In this document: piece by piece, positions 24,408-34,455 of the stretch
Layout of the letters: each line of letters opens with the position of its first letter
How positions within the stretch are numbered: position 1 is the stretch's first letter
NCBI GenBank assembly: GCA_016930635.1
Contig: JAFGGI010000042.1
Span: 66,901-130,900 of the forward strand
DNA: 64,000 nt
Source: Sedimentisphaerales bacterium
Lineage (GTDB): Bacteria > Planctomycetota > Phycisphaerae > Sedimentisphaerales > UBA12454
Reading direction: 5' to 3'
Position numbers and translations under genes: made by a program
The notes under the pieces: model-generated
The model's database searches: none
What the model was told of the DNA's origin: nothing
The model's input: only the letters and a program-made list of their open reading frames with translations

Positions 24408-25553
24408 TTATTTTTCAGGTTCTATACCGATATCATAATAATAATCTATCAATAATTTTTCGCAAATTTTTCTATCGAAATATTTTTCAATATTTCTGCG
24501 GGCATTTTCGGCAAGTTCAGCCTGCAATTGCGGTTGCGTAAAAAGCAGATCAATGATTTTTACAAATTCCTCTACGGATTTAGGCCTGGCTAAAAGACCT
24601 GTTTCGTTATGTTTCACGAGTGAGTCTATGCCGGGAATATCGGAGGCTGCTATGACTCTTTTTGCAGCAGCAGCTTCAAGAAGTGAATAAGGCATCCCCT
24701 CGTGCCAGCTGGGCAGGGTAACAATATTACAGGCAGCATAGTATTGATGAATATCTGTCACATAACCAAGAGGAATGATCGTCTCCGGACAAGGATTTTG
24801 TGTGTTGATAATGTCAGATAAATCACAGCCGGCAGTTAAAAGAATCTTTGCGGCATCAGACTGTTTCTTACAGAAAATATCCCAGGCCTTTAAAAGCGTG
24901 TTAAATCCCTTGCGAACAAATGGTCTGCCTACATAAAGAACTGCAAAGGCATTTTCAGGAATACCGAGCTTTTGACGAGCCTTATTCCGGGCTCCATCGC
25001 TGAAATTTTCGATTTTAAACTCATCAAGGTCTATACCACATACCGAACCACAGCCAAGACATAATACTTTCTTATCAGAAACAATTTTATCTTCGACCAT
25101 TTTATCTCTTATTGTTGGGGCAACTGTCAAAATATGTGTCGCAAGAAAGCAGTTGATAAATTCAAGCAGCCAAAGGCCCCATTTTTTGATACCTTTATGG
25201 CCAAGATATGGTGTGCCGTGATTGTGATATATCCTTATCGGCACTTTTGCCAGCCGTCCTGAAAGCAGAGGTATGAAAGATGCCCGGCTTTGATGTGCAT
25301 GAATTGCCGCCGGTTTTACAGCTTTTAATCTTCTGGTCAAGCTAAAGATATTTTTAATCACCGCGAAGGGATTGAGACTGACATCAAATTTTGCAAATTG
25401 TTTCGGGCAATTAATAGCAGAAATAAAATCCGCTAACTGCGTTCTGTTCTCAAGCCATAATTCAGTCTCAAAGCCTGCATTGTTCAAAGCAGATACAAGC
25501 GGTTCGACAAAACGTTTTGCGCTGACTGGATAATGGATAAAATGTATTATCAA
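24408..25553 (-). CDS. Family 4 glycosyltransferase (GT-B)
   Basis: 381 residues, retaining GT-B transferase. The C-terminal nucleotide-binding half has LYVGRPFVRKG and the EX7E pair in WHEGMPYSLLEAA. Its N-terminal half has the WcaA/Fnx-like HAHQSRASF acceptor-side segment. Overlaps the next GT2 start region by four bases (upstream gene stop at 25550). One of a block of glycosyltransferases extending the lipid-linked oligosaccharide on the cytoplasmic face. Confidence 0.9.
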   Translation of the reverse strand: MIIHFIHYPVSAKRFVEPLVSALNNAGFETELWLENRTQLADFISAINCPKQFAKFDVSLNPFAVIKNIFSLTRRLKAVKPAAIHAHQSRASFIPLLSGRLAKVPIRIYHNHGTPYLGHKGIKKWGLWLLEFINCFLATHILTVAPTIRDKMVEDKIVSDKKVLCLGCGSVCGIDLDEFKIENFSDGARNKARQKLGIPENAFAVLYVGRPFVRKGFNTLLKAWDIFCKKQSDAAKILLTAGCDLSDIINTQNPCPETIIPLGYVTDIHQYYAACNIVTLPSWHEGMPYSLLEAAAAKRVIAASDIPGIDSLVKHNETGLLARPKSVEEFVKIIDLLFTQPQLQAELAENARRNIEKYFDRKICEKLLIDYYYDIGIEPEK

Positions 25554-26296
25554 TTTTTTCGGGCCCGCAGGATTTTAAACAGTGAAACGATAAAGCCGGC
25601 AAATAATCGAGGTGATTTTTGGACAACGGCTTCTTTGAAAAGCTGGCTGGAATTTATAACGAAACATTCGCGACTACCTTTGGCCTGGTTCGGATGAACT
25701 CTGTAATCGAGCAGAACATCAGGCAGATTCGCAAATTTCACATTTTTATCTCTGCTTAGTCTTAGCCATAGATCAACATCCTGGCAGAATCTGCTGCCCT
25801 GATATCCGCCAATCTCAAGAATTGTTTTTCGTCTGAACATTACTGATGGATGACAGAAGCAGAATCTGAACGGCAGCTTTCGGCGGATATCTTCGTCGGT
25901 CTGTGGCATCCGGACGATCTTACTCTGGCCACCAAACGATTCAAATGCCGAGCCGAGCACACAAACTTGCGGATGAGAGTCGAGAAACTCTACCTGACGG
26001 GCAAGTCTTTGCGGCTTTGCTATATCATCAGCATCCATTCGTGCTATATATTCAGCTTCGGTCCGTGCCATACCATAATTAAGGTTAAAAGATAACTGTT
26101 TAACGGGCGTTTGAAATGCTTTTATCCGGGCATCATCATAAGATTTTATTATCTCCCACGTTCTGTCCGTCGAGGCATTTTCAACGATAATAAACTCGAA
26201 ATCCGTATAAGTTTGCGCGAGAATACTATCAATCGCCTCTTTTATATATTTCTCGCTGTTATGAGCACATAAAAGTACAGCTACCTTAGCAGGCAT
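25550..26296 (-). CDS. Family 2 glycosyltransferase (GT-A)
   Basis: 248 residues, inverting GT-A transferase with AVLLCAHNSEKYI at the start, FIIVENASTD, and the metal-binding ARMDADD (about residues 86-92). The later GGYQGSRFCQDVDLW gives the acceptor-side ED-like motif. Overlaps both neighbours by a few bases, so tightly coupled. No membrane segment. Sugar donor unknown. Confidence 0.9.
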   Translation of the reverse strand: MPAKVAVLLCAHNSEKYIKEAIDSILAQTYTDFEFIIVENASTDRTWEIIKSYDDARIKAFQTPVKQLSFNLNYGMARTEAEYIARMDADDIAKPQRLARQVEFLDSHPQVCVLGSAFESFGGQSKIVRMPQTDEDIRRKLPFRFCFCHPSVMFRRKTILEIGGYQGSRFCQDVDLWLRLSRDKNVKFANLPDVLLDYRVHPNQAKGSRECFVINSSQLFKEAVVQKSPRLFAGFIVSLFKILRARKN

Positions 26297-27395
26297 TTTT
26301 TATCTTCTCCAGTAACCTGGAATATTCACCAACAATATACTCAAGCGAATATTTATTCTTAATAGTCTCTACTGCTGAGCTGCAAATCGACTCGGCAGGA
26401 TTACTTTTAGCTTTTTTAATAGCTTCAAAAATACTGTTAGAGTCAGTATTTTCGGCAAGATAGCCGTCTATGCCATCTGATATCACTTCATTTATCCCTG
26501 TTACATCAGTCCCGATACATACAAGACCGCAGGCCATTGCTTCAAGCAGACTTTTAGGAAGTGATTCGTGCAATGATGGCAGAACAAAAAATTTATACCT
26601 GTTCATTACCTGTGGCAAAAGATTATTTGCTATACTGCCCTTAAAAGTTAATCTGGCATTAGTTCTATCAGCATAATCTTTAAGTTCTTTTCTCAAAGAT
26701 CCTGCCCCGTATACATCAAGCTGCATATCAGCTTGGGCTGCTGCAGATACAAGATTAAACAGATTCTTCTCTTTGCTTATTCTGCCAACATAGAGCAGCC
26801 TGTCAGGATATTTTTCAACCGAGCTGTCAGGCTTAAACAAGTTTATATCAATATAATTAGGGATAACATAAATATTTTCTTCTGTAATTTTGAATCTGTT
26901 CTTAATAAACTCGGCCTGGCTCTGTGTACTTAACACTGCAAGGTCACAATTTTTATAAGCAAATGTTTCTGCTCTTTTGATAAAGATCTTTTTTAACACA
27001 GATGTATTTTGTGATTCTTTCAATCGGGACCATGTATAGCCTGTCCGGATAATCAGCGGTTTTTTTGCGGTTTTTTTTGCTAATACAGCCGACCAGCTTC
27101 CGGACATCTGATTTGTCATCAAAACATCTACCTTCTGCAGAAAATTTTTCAAAGGCACACCGAAAAGTCCTGGGATTTTAATCACCTCAATATCTGCATG
27201 TAATTTACCTTCCTGCTTCAACTGCTCTGCAATTTTGCTATCTTCGGTGCCGTATGTAATCCATAATACTTTTGACAATACTTGTTTATGCAGAAGTTTT
27301 TCATAAAGTAGTTTTTCTCTGCCGAACAGGCCTGTATCAAGCCATTGTTTGAGAGAAAGACCGAAAGTAAAAAAAAGTGCAAGTTTCATAAGCAC
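26286..27395 (-). CDS. Family 4 glycosyltransferase (GT-B)
   Basis: 369 residues, GT4 family. Nucleotide-sugar half shows LLYVGRISKEKNL, VYGAGSL and the EX7E motif in LHESLPKSLLEAMACG. The N-terminal half is less conserved, with a TNQMSGSW segment. Overlaps the upstream methyltransferase stop by ten bases and the downstream GT2 start by eleven. Confidence 0.9.
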   Translation of the reverse strand: MLMKLALFFTFGLSLKQWLDTGLFGREKLLYEKLLHKQVLSKVLWITYGTEDSKIAEQLKQEGKLHADIEVIKIPGLFGVPLKNFLQKVDVLMTNQMSGSWSAVLAKKTAKKPLIIRTGYTWSRLKESQNTSVLKKIFIKRAETFAYKNCDLAVLSTQSQAEFIKNRFKITEENIYVIPNYIDINLFKPDSSVEKYPDRLLYVGRISKEKNLFNLVSAAAQADMQLDVYGAGSLRKELKDYADRTNARLTFKGSIANNLLPQVMNRYKFFVLPSLHESLPKSLLEAMACGLVCIGTDVTGINEVISDGIDGYLAENTDSNSIFEAIKKAKSNPAESICSSAVETIKNKYSLEYIVGEYSRLLEKIKNAC

Positions 27396-28072
27396 TGGCA
27401 GACGGCATATATTTCGCCGAATCTTATCTCCATCTTTACGATCGTTATCTTTGCCTGGGCAAGTTCTGAGACAAATTCATCGTTAGTATATTCGATAAAG
27501 TGTGTCTTATCGAGACGGTATTCTGACCCAAGATTTTTTTTGTAAACAGTGATCCAGTCCCGCTGCAGTGCAGGGACCCGAATCAAAAACACTTTTTTTG
27601 TTTTTTCTGTCCAGTTGACATTATGAACAAGTCTTTTTAATAATGCTATCCTATCCTCGATATGTTCGAGGAGATTGGACATTACGATACAGTCTATAGC
27701 TTTTTCAGTTCTGCAATCGAAAGAATTTATATCGGCACAGATGTATTCAATATTATCCGCAGAATTATTCTCATGGGCCTTTTGTATTAAATTACGGTCG
27801 ATATCAACCGCATAAACAAATGAAGCCTTGGGTGAGATCTTATTTGCGAGTATTCCTGTATTGCAGCCAATATCAAGCACGCACCAGCCTGATTTGACAT
27901 TGTCACAGAACCATTTCTCATAGTTGAGGATCGAATGTTTTGGATGCACTCCGTTATTTGCTGCTATTGCAAATCGGCTTATCCATCTGTAACAGGCTGA
28001 ATGGAGCCAGAGGAACGGTCTTAAGAACATTCTCGCTGTTATTTTATTTATTATCAGAGATTTTATGGACAT
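27386..28072 (-). CDS. Class I SAM-dependent methyltransferase
   Basis: 228 residues. SAM motif I LDIGCNTGIL, acidic end of beta-2 in AVDIDRN, and CIVMSNLLEHIED as motif II. Sits between two GT4 genes, one-base overlap with the upstream one, which suggests it methylates a sugar residue added by those transferases (terminal or internal O-methylation). Not certain. Confidence 0.83.
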   Translation of the reverse strand: MSIKSLIINKITARMFLRPFLWLHSACYRWISRFAIAANNGVHPKHSILNYEKWFCDNVKSGWCVLDIGCNTGILANKISPKASFVYAVDIDRNLIQKAHENNSADNIEYICADINSFDCRTEKAIDCIVMSNLLEHIEDRIALLKRLVHNVNWTEKTKKVFLIRVPALQRDWITVYKKNLGSEYRLDKTHFIEYTNDEFVSELAQAKITIVKMEIRFGEIYAVCQCL

Positions 28073-29064
28073 TATATTTTATTAACTATTTTCCAGAATA
28101 ATATTTCTGCCAACAGGCATATATAAGCAGCCTTGCCGAACTTTTTACGCGTCGTCTGCTCACATACCTTCTGCATAAAATCATAGTACGCCTTGCCGAC
28201 ACGGTCAATGCTCGGTGCTCTCATGGCAGGTAAACAATAGTCATAGTTGTTTATGATGTTTTCAAGCAAGCGCGGGATGTCCTCTGGTTTATCGAAAAGC
28301 TGGCCGCTTTGTGCAACTATTTCAGGGTTGCTGCTTGAATTCGGCGCAATAACCGGCAGACCGCAGCACATGGCCTCACCAAGCAAATTTGAACATGCTT
28401 CCATACGCGATGCAAAAATAAAAATATCACTTTGCCTGAATTTTTCCGCAAGACCCTTGCTGTCCATCGGCGGCAGATGCTGTAGATTCTTGAACTCTAC
28501 CGGACTGTTTCCTACGAAAGTCATTTGATACCTGGAAAAATCCAGATTTTCATCGAGCCATTTATAAGTTTCAAATCCTTTATTCCAATTTATCGACCAG
28601 CTTGCAGCTACTAATTTGATTTTTCGGTCAGTTGAAAATTGTGCCCGGCCGACAGCATTGAAAATCTTTTCATTAGCCGCATTATGTATAACTGCCTCAA
28701 AAGGTTTTTGCGGCAGTTTCATCTCATGATTTTTCTGCTGAGACCACAAAGACTGAAAAACCGTAGCATCAGCAAGCATCTTATTTACTGTATATATTAT
28801 ATCATCCCGCCTGTCGGAAGGATTATTATACAGTTTCATAGGGCCGTCAATACGATGGATAAATACTTTTTCAGGATACTTATGCTTTGCCGCGGCAACC
28901 TGAGAAATCTGATGATGGCTGTTGAAAAGAACAGCATTCGCCTGGCTGATGTCCTGTTGATAAACATCTTTAGAAATAAAATAGTCCCTCAATGATTTTA
29001 GAAACTGATTGCCTCCACCAAAGGGATCATCGGTAAATTCAAATGCTATATGAACCTTTGTCAC
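28072..29064 (-). CDS. Family 4 glycosyltransferase (GT-B)
   Basis: 330 residues, GT4-like. EX7E motif in MEACSNLLGEAMCCGLPVIA. N-terminal part contains FGGGNQF near residue 18 and FIHRIDGP, typical of a subgroup of bacterial GT4 enzymes working on surface glycans. Ends in a hydrophobic-basic tail. Sugar unknown. Confidence 0.87.
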   Translation of the reverse strand: MTKVHIAFEFTDDPFGGGNQFLKSLRDYFISKDVYQQDISQANAVLFNSHHQISQVAAAKHKYPEKVFIHRIDGPMKLYNNPSDRRDDIIYTVNKMLADATVFQSLWSQQKNHEMKLPQKPFEAVIHNAANEKIFNAVGRAQFSTDRKIKLVAASWSINWNKGFETYKWLDENLDFSRYQMTFVGNSPVEFKNLQHLPPMDSKGLAEKFRQSDIFIFASRMEACSNLLGEAMCCGLPVIAPNSSSNPEIVAQSGQLFDKPEDIPRLLENIINNYDYCLPAMRAPSIDRVGKAYYDFMQKVCEQTTRKKFGKAAYICLLAEILFWKIVNKI

Positions 29065-29070
29065 AGAGTC

Positions 29071-30039
29071 CTACTTTTTCTGCACAATCGTTAAATGCAT
29101 ATCTTTGTCTTTGGCCAGTTGTCCCTGGACAAGTTCAAATTTGTCCCTGATAAAATCAATTACTAAATCTCTCTGCTTAACCGCCTGGAGCGTATCAAGG
29201 CCTTCACCTGAGCCTTTTATATAATCGAAGAATAAAAGACCACCCGGCTGGAGCAACTCATGAAAAGTCTTTGCGATTTCCAAAGGCTGGTTAAGATGCT
29301 CAAAGACAGTAATACAGAATATCACATCGAGCTTGTCGTTAAGCTTCAGAGCAAAATCATCCTCAGGCTTGAGCAGTATCGGCACAACATTGGAACAATA
29401 CCTGAATCTGTACGCAGCATAATGAAAAGCAAGCGTTGGTATATCCGATATATATATCTTAAACTGTAATTTGGGTTTGAAGAATTCGTAAAGTGAAACA
29501 GCAATTGGCGCTGTAGCACAGCCGAACTCAAGCATCTTTAGTTTTTTGAAATCGGGCTTAAGACCTGCAAGTATCCGCAATATCTTTAACTGGTCAATCA
29601 CCGTTTCTCTGCAGACAAGATGCAGCAGCTGATACAGAACTTCAGGCCTTTGCCATGCCTGGCAATGCGATGTCGAGTCGCTGCTGTCTGCTACCTCGCT
29701 GTTTTGAAATTTCATCCTGTAAATATTCTTCAAAAAATACAGGTCATCGAGACCCCATAAAGGCCTGCCTTTTAAAATCTCAGACCAGTATTTTCTGAAT
29801 TCAAGAAACCAGCCCTGGTCAAGTCTTATCTGTCGAAAGCCTTTCAGTGCCAAACTGCGGTATTTAGCCGGTATGATAGGACAGCGATAAATGCGATGCA
29901 GGAAATCACGGGTGAAAGGGACTTTATTGCAAAATGAATCCGCTTCCTTTACGATCGGGAATTCTTTATAAAGCTTCGGTACATTTACCGCCATATTATC
30001 AAAAAAATTCGGCCGCTGATTATCTGATAAAACATCCAT
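29071..30039 (-). CDS. SAM-dependent methyltransferase with long N-terminal region
   Basis: 322 residues. Methyltransferase fold in the C-terminal half: LEFGCATAPIAV as motif I, FCITVFEHLNQPLE as motif II, and LLQPGGLLFFDYI. The first 140 residues have no motif I recognise; they look helical and basic and may bind the acceptor. Between two GT4 genes with overlaps or single-digit gaps, implying a coupled glycosylation-methylation step. Confidence 0.8.
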   Translation of the reverse strand: MDVLSDNQRPNFFDNMAVNVPKLYKEFPIVKEADSFCNKVPFTRDFLHRIYRCPIIPAKYRSLALKGFRQIRLDQGWFLEFRKYWSEILKGRPLWGLDDLYFLKNIYRMKFQNSEVADSSDSTSHCQAWQRPEVLYQLLHLVCRETVIDQLKILRILAGLKPDFKKLKMLEFGCATAPIAVSLYEFFKPKLQFKIYISDIPTLAFHYAAYRFRYCSNVVPILLKPEDDFALKLNDKLDVIFCITVFEHLNQPLEIAKTFHELLQPGGLLFFDYIKGSGEGLDTLQAVKQRDLVIDFIRDKFELVQGQLAKDKDMHLTIVQKK

Positions 30040-31139
30040 TATTTTTCAGCTCCCTTCATATCGACAAATCCTTCAAAAAAATCCCGCCAGAGCGGAATAT
30101 GAGCATTATAAGTATTCGCTTTTGCAGTTTCCCCAGCGTTTGTAATCATATTGTGACGAAACTGTCCGTCATTTAAAAATTTCTCACATGCAAAGGCAAG
30201 AGCCTGTGTATCCTCTATATCTACAATTATCCCGTTTTGCTCGTTTTTAACCAGGTCCATAGCCTGGCCGACACGGGTTGTAACTAAAGGCACACCAGAT
30301 GCCATCGATTCAAGTACTGACTTCGGTCCGCCTTCCTGTCTTGAAGTAACCATATAAACATCAAGACAATGATACAAGCTGCCTATTTTCATATAGTCTT
30401 CAAGAAATACATGTTTATAAGGCACTGCCAATTCCTCTAAACCTTTTTTGACATATCCCCTGGCAGGACCGGCAAGAAGAACAAAAAGCTCAGGTATGGA
30501 GGCCTTCAATATTGATATAGTTTTTAAAAATATATCAGGCCCTTTGACCATCTTAGGATTTAGTCCCTCATTCCAGCCTTCTCCGTCTTTCTGAAACGAG
30601 CCGATGACAACTGCACTTTGGGGAATATCAAAAGCTTTTCTTGCCTGCTCTTTCAACAAAGGACTCTGAATAGAAAAACATTCGCCTTTAATCGCTATTG
30701 GTATCAGAAAAACTTTTTCCGCATCGATGCCGCTCTCTAATATAATATTTTTCATATAAGAATTAGAGGTTTGTATCCGCGTTATTTTATGGTGATATTT
30801 TTTTAAATTATTGAAACACACATCGAATAGTTTCTTGCCGGAGCCCGGATAGCCATGATAATAAGGAAACGCTATTCGGCATTTAGGCAATAAATATCTG
30901 CGGGGGTGTCTCAGAAAATAAACGGATGGATAAAAGATAGCCTGTCTTGGAAAACCAACAAGTATCGGCCCCGATATCCGTCGAGATATCCCCAGCGACT
31001 GCAACACCTCGGACAAAGAGTCTATCTCTCCGCTCGTGACCCACTTAATACCTTCTGTAACAAAAAGGATATCTTTGTACGGCCTGGTGGAAAAAGTAGC
31101 TAAGATATTTCTTAAAGTAGTAGGTTCTAAATTTACCAA
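30039..31139 (-). CDS. Family 4 glycosyltransferase (GT-B)
   Basis: 366 residues, GT4 family with EX7E in RQEGGPKSVLESMASG and the preceding FLEDYMKIGSLYHCLDVY segment. One base overlaps the following methyltransferase. The central part (IGSFQKDGEGW) replaces the more common GRL motif. Function as for the neighbouring transferases, sugar unknown. Confidence 0.88.
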   Translation of the reverse strand: MVNLEPTTLRNILATFSTRPYKDILFVTEGIKWVTSGEIDSLSEVLQSLGISRRISGPILVGFPRQAIFYPSVYFLRHPRRYLLPKCRIAFPYYHGYPGSGKKLFDVCFNNLKKYHHKITRIQTSNSYMKNIILESGIDAEKVFLIPIAIKGECFSIQSPLLKEQARKAFDIPQSAVVIGSFQKDGEGWNEGLNPKMVKGPDIFLKTISILKASIPELFVLLAGPARGYVKKGLEELAVPYKHVFLEDYMKIGSLYHCLDVYMVTSRQEGGPKSVLESMASGVPLVTTRVGQAMDLVKNEQNGIIVDIEDTQALAFACEKFLNDGQFRHNMITNAGETAKANTYNAHIPLWRDFFEGFVDMKGAEK

Positions 31140-31164
31140 AGTCTCATTAAACCTTAATCAGTTT

Positions 31165-32586
31165 TTATTTCTTCGGCAAAAACTTCTTTATCTTTTTGGA
31201 TATAACAGATGTAACACGCTCAAAAAGATAAGAAGGACTGAGAAGGAAAAATATCACAGCAGATTTCAGCAGGCTGTACTGTCTGAACTTGGGATTTATT
31301 ATGTTTCCAAATGGATCCTTCTTTGCTGAATACCTGCCGTTAAACTCAATATCCTTATTGTTTATCCATTCATAATCCGGATTGAGTTCTATAAATTTAG
31401 CACATTCTTCAGTGCCCGGATAAATATCAATACCGATACCCATATAATATTCATTGCGTTTAAGCTTGAGTTTCTTAATAAGTTTTACAGTCTGGAATGT
31501 ATCAAAAAAAGTCTCACCAGGCGTGGAAGACATAAAGGACAGACGGAAATTAATACCGTATTTCCTTAAAAGCTCCAAATTAGGTGCAAGTCTATCGAGC
31601 CTTATACCCTTTTTGAGATTTTTCAGTACTCTTTCACTGCCGGACTCTATGCCAATGAACAGTAATTTAAAACCTGCTTCTGCAAGGGTTGCAATAAGCT
31701 CTTCATCCAAACCGTCAAGCCGGGAATGAGCATGAAACTCAAGGTTGATGCCATTGTCGATAATCGATTTGCATAAAGCCATACAGTACGGTTTTTTAAG
31801 AGTGATAGACTCATCCCTGAATCTGACACTTTTAATATCAGGGTTATCCTTTATCAACAAAGTCAATTCTCTCACCACTGATTCTGCCCCGCGAGTCCTG
31901 TGAGTCTTTTGCCAATAATGATTGCAGTCACAGAAAGTACAATGGAATGGACAGCCTCTCGCGCTGATAACATCGGCATGAGTCAGTGATTTGCTCGTTT
32001 GCTGTGATGAGAAATAAGTCCTGTTTATTATCGGCAAAGACTCAAGACTATCGAGGAGAATAGTTTTTTGATTTTCTACGATCTCGCCGTTCTTTCGCCA
32101 GGTAAGATTGGGAACATCTTCAAAGTCTGTATTTCCTGTAAGGCGTTTTTCACAGAGCATCTTGAAAGGTATCTCACCTTCGAATCTTACAACAGCATCA
32201 ATGCCATCACACTTTGACAGGCATTCTTTGGCTATATAAGAAACATGATTGCCGCCTGCAACAATAAAACAGTTCGGTAGTTTCCGTTTTATCGCATCGG
32301 CCCAGAACAGGCAATTATACATATTAGAGGCATAGGTGCTCATCGCCACCATATCAGGTGAAAAATCCAGGATCTGCTGCATAACTTCATCGTCAACCTT
32401 TAAATACCGCTGCATTATCTTTTCGGCAGGCCAGTTCAATTCAATCCCTTTGATCTGGTAGTCAGGGTAATCCACAAAAGAAGCCAGGCTCACAAGTCCG
32501 AAAGGAATAACAACCTGGTCATAAAAAAAAGAGGTTGAGCTGACACTTAGCAACAGTATTTTGAACTTATCGTTTGTATTATCCAT
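31165..32586 (-). CDS. Radical SAM protein with cobalamin-binding-like N-terminal domain
   Basis: 473 residues. N-terminal B12-type Rossmann region (VSLASFVDYP, VAMSTYASNMY, IVAGGNHVSY), then the radical SAM core with C212, C216 and C219 in RGCPFHCTFC, followed by a typical barrel (FRDESITL, LLFIGIESGSERVL, SFMSSTPGET). A short basic C-terminal tail ends KKIKKFLPKK. Second of three such genes. No classical DxHxxG is visible, so actual cobalamin use is uncertain. Probably a C-methylation, rearrangement or deoxygenation on a sugar or lipid. Confidence 0.85.
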   Translation of the reverse strand: MDNTNDKFKILLLSVSSTSFFYDQVVIPFGLVSLASFVDYPDYQIKGIELNWPAEKIMQRYLKVDDEVMQQILDFSPDMVAMSTYASNMYNCLFWADAIKRKLPNCFIVAGGNHVSYIAKECLSKCDGIDAVVRFEGEIPFKMLCEKRLTGNTDFEDVPNLTWRKNGEIVENQKTILLDSLESLPIINRTYFSSQQTSKSLTHADVISARGCPFHCTFCDCNHYWQKTHRTRGAESVVRELTLLIKDNPDIKSVRFRDESITLKKPYCMALCKSIIDNGINLEFHAHSRLDGLDEELIATLAEAGFKLLFIGIESGSERVLKNLKKGIRLDRLAPNLELLRKYGINFRLSFMSSTPGETFFDTFQTVKLIKKLKLKRNEYYMGIGIDIYPGTEECAKFIELNPDYEWINNKDIEFNGRYSAKKDPFGNIINPKFRQYSLLKSAVIFFLLSPSYLFERVTSVISKKIKKFLPKK

Positions 32587-32622
32587 TTAGCTGTGAAAAT
32601 AATTTAATGGTTAAAGGATGTG

Positions 32623-33612
32623 TTATAACAGTATTTTCTTTTGAGACAGATACTTTATATCATAGTCTACCATCTCAGCAACCAACTGCCCAAAGGAAAC
32701 TGTCGGTTCCCAGCCGAGAGTTTGTTTCGCCTTGGAATAATTACCTTCAAGGATATCAACTTCTGCCGGCCTGAAAAATCTCTGGTCACAGGAAACATAT
32801 TTCTGGTAATCCAGCCCGACATGAGAAAATGCTTTTTCGCAAAACTCCTTGACGGAATGTGTCTCGCCCGTACAGATAACATAATCATCAGGCTGTTTAT
32901 ATTGAAGCATCATCCACATTGCTTTTACATAATCTTTTGCATGACCCCAGTCCCTTTTCGCCTCAAGATTACCAAGCAGAAGTTTATCTTTCAGGCCCAA
33001 TTTGATCATTGCGACATGTGATGTTATTTTTCGGGTAACAAATTCAAACCCCCTTCTGGGCGATTCGTGATTGTACAAAATACCGCTGCAGGCAAAAAGG
33101 TTATAGGCCTCACGATAATTTCTTGCCAGGTCAAAGCCGGCACTTTTGGAAATACCATAAACACTTCGAGGATGAAAAGGCGTTTCTTCATTTTGAGGTA
33201 CTTCATGGACCTTACCGAACATTTCACTCGAGGCAGCAAAATAGAACTTGGCATCAGGCACAACATCGTGAACAGCTGATAGAATATAATGACTGCCGCT
33301 TATGTTTGACTGCAATGTGGAAAACTCATCTTCGAAACTGTAAGAAACGAAGCTCTGTGCGCCAAGATGATATACCTCATCAGGTTTGACCGCTGAGATA
33401 GCCTTGTAAATTGATGGATAACTTTCCAGCGAACCGGAGATGAGCTCCACATCCTGCATCAAATGCAGAATCCTGCTCATCCTGTGTTCCGAGTCTTCCA
33501 GAGCAACACGTCTTACAAAACCATAAACTTTATAACCCTTTTCGAGCAGCAGTTCTGTTAAGTAAGAGCCGTCCTGTCCTGTTATACCTGTTATAAATGC
33601 TTTTTTCATCAC
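32623..33612 (-). CDS. gmd: GDP-mannose 4,6-dehydratase
   Basis: 329 residues; makes GDP-4-keto-6-deoxy-mannose, the precursor of GDP-fucose, rhamnose or perosamine-type sugars. NADP loop GITGQDGSYL at the N-terminus, FVRR, catalytic AASSEMFG, YGISK, and the Gmd-specific NHESPRRG and KRDWGHAKDY blocks. Slightly shorter than typical Gmd (about 340-370). A 4-reductase would be needed; candidates in the window are the epimerase/reductase genes at 1085 and 34448, unproven. Confidence 0.92.
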   Translation of the reverse strand: MMKKAFITGITGQDGSYLTELLLEKGYKVYGFVRRVALEDSEHRMSRILHLMQDVELISGSLESYPSIYKAISAVKPDEVYHLGAQSFVSYSFEDEFSTLQSNISGSHYILSAVHDVVPDAKFYFAASSEMFGKVHEVPQNEETPFHPRSVYGISKSAGFDLARNYREAYNLFACSGILYNHESPRRGFEFVTRKITSHVAMIKLGLKDKLLLGNLEAKRDWGHAKDYVKAMWMMLQYKQPDDYVICTGETHSVKEFCEKAFSHVGLDYQKYVSCDQRFFRPAEVDILEGNYSKAKQTLGWEPTVSFGQLVAEMVDYDIKYLSQKKILL

Positions 33613-33636
33613 TTGAGCCTTAAGCTAAATATACCC

Positions 33637-34455
33637 CTACTGTATCTGCATATCAATAATTTTCTTGCAAATATTCATCCATTTTTCTCTCTCGATATTT
33701 CCGAATATTTGCTTTATAGGTTTTGTAACAACCGGGAGTTTGAGCCACTTAAGATACTTTGCAGCGCCACCGCTGCTGCCCCTGCCAAAATGTGATGCTG
33801 CCAATCGACCGTCATCAGTATAATATTCCTCCACTCCCGTTAAAGATGAAAACGGTCCCTGCTTATAATCGCGCGTGTTTCGTGTAACCAAAATCCTGCC
33901 TTCATATCCAGCCTGTATAAACTTAGGTTTCCATTCCCAACAGGTATCTTCACCTTTGAGTATATCTCGAGGCATACACGAGATATTCAGTTTTCTGTAA
34001 GTCTCCGTCTCAAAGACAACCGCAAACTGAAGAGGGAAATCATCCGTTTTAAGACCCGATCTACCTTTGGCATTGGCACTTCCTGTAATTTTGACCTTGT
34101 CGTTAAGATAACTTATTAACAATTCATCCCAATCTTTTAATAAAAAAGTGCAATCGCTGTCCAGTATCGCGGTGTAAGGCGTAGTAACCTTTGCAAGCAG
34201 TTCCTCAAGAGCCTGTGCATGTGCAAAAGACGCCCGGCTGTCACAAGAATCTCTCCATACAACTTCAATATTCTCCCTGCCTGCGGTTATTCTCTTAAGT
34301 TTTTCAATATGACGGCTCTTTGAACCGTTATCGCTTATAAGGACAAGGTAATTATTTTTTGTAAGTTTCTCCAGAGCATATAGCGACAACTCAACAAAAT
34401 GCGACGTATTATAATTGGTTATAAGCACCGTCATCTTTGGATTACTATCAGACAT
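33637..34455 (-). CDS. Family 2 glycosyltransferase-like protein
   Basis: 272 residues, GT-A fold. LITNYNTSHFVELSL at the N-terminus, LISDNGSKS, and AILDSDCTF as the metal-binding DxD-like motif. The end segment YLKWLKLP is amphipathic. It overlaps the upstream reductase stop by eight bases, so it probably transfers the dideoxysugar made by that block, by inference from position only. Confidence 0.8.
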   Translation of the reverse strand: MSDSNPKMTVLITNYNTSHFVELSLYALEKLTKNNYLVLISDNGSKSRHIEKLKRITAGRENIEVVWRDSCDSRASFAHAQALEELLAKVTTPYTAILDSDCTFLLKDWDELLISYLNDKVKITGSANAKGRSGLKTDDFPLQFAVVFETETYRKLNISCMPRDILKGEDTCWEWKPKFIQAGYEGRILVTRNTRDYKQGPFSSLTGVEEYYTDDGRLAASHFGRGSSGGAAKYLKWLKLPVVTKPIKQIFGNIEREKWMNICKKIIDMQIQ

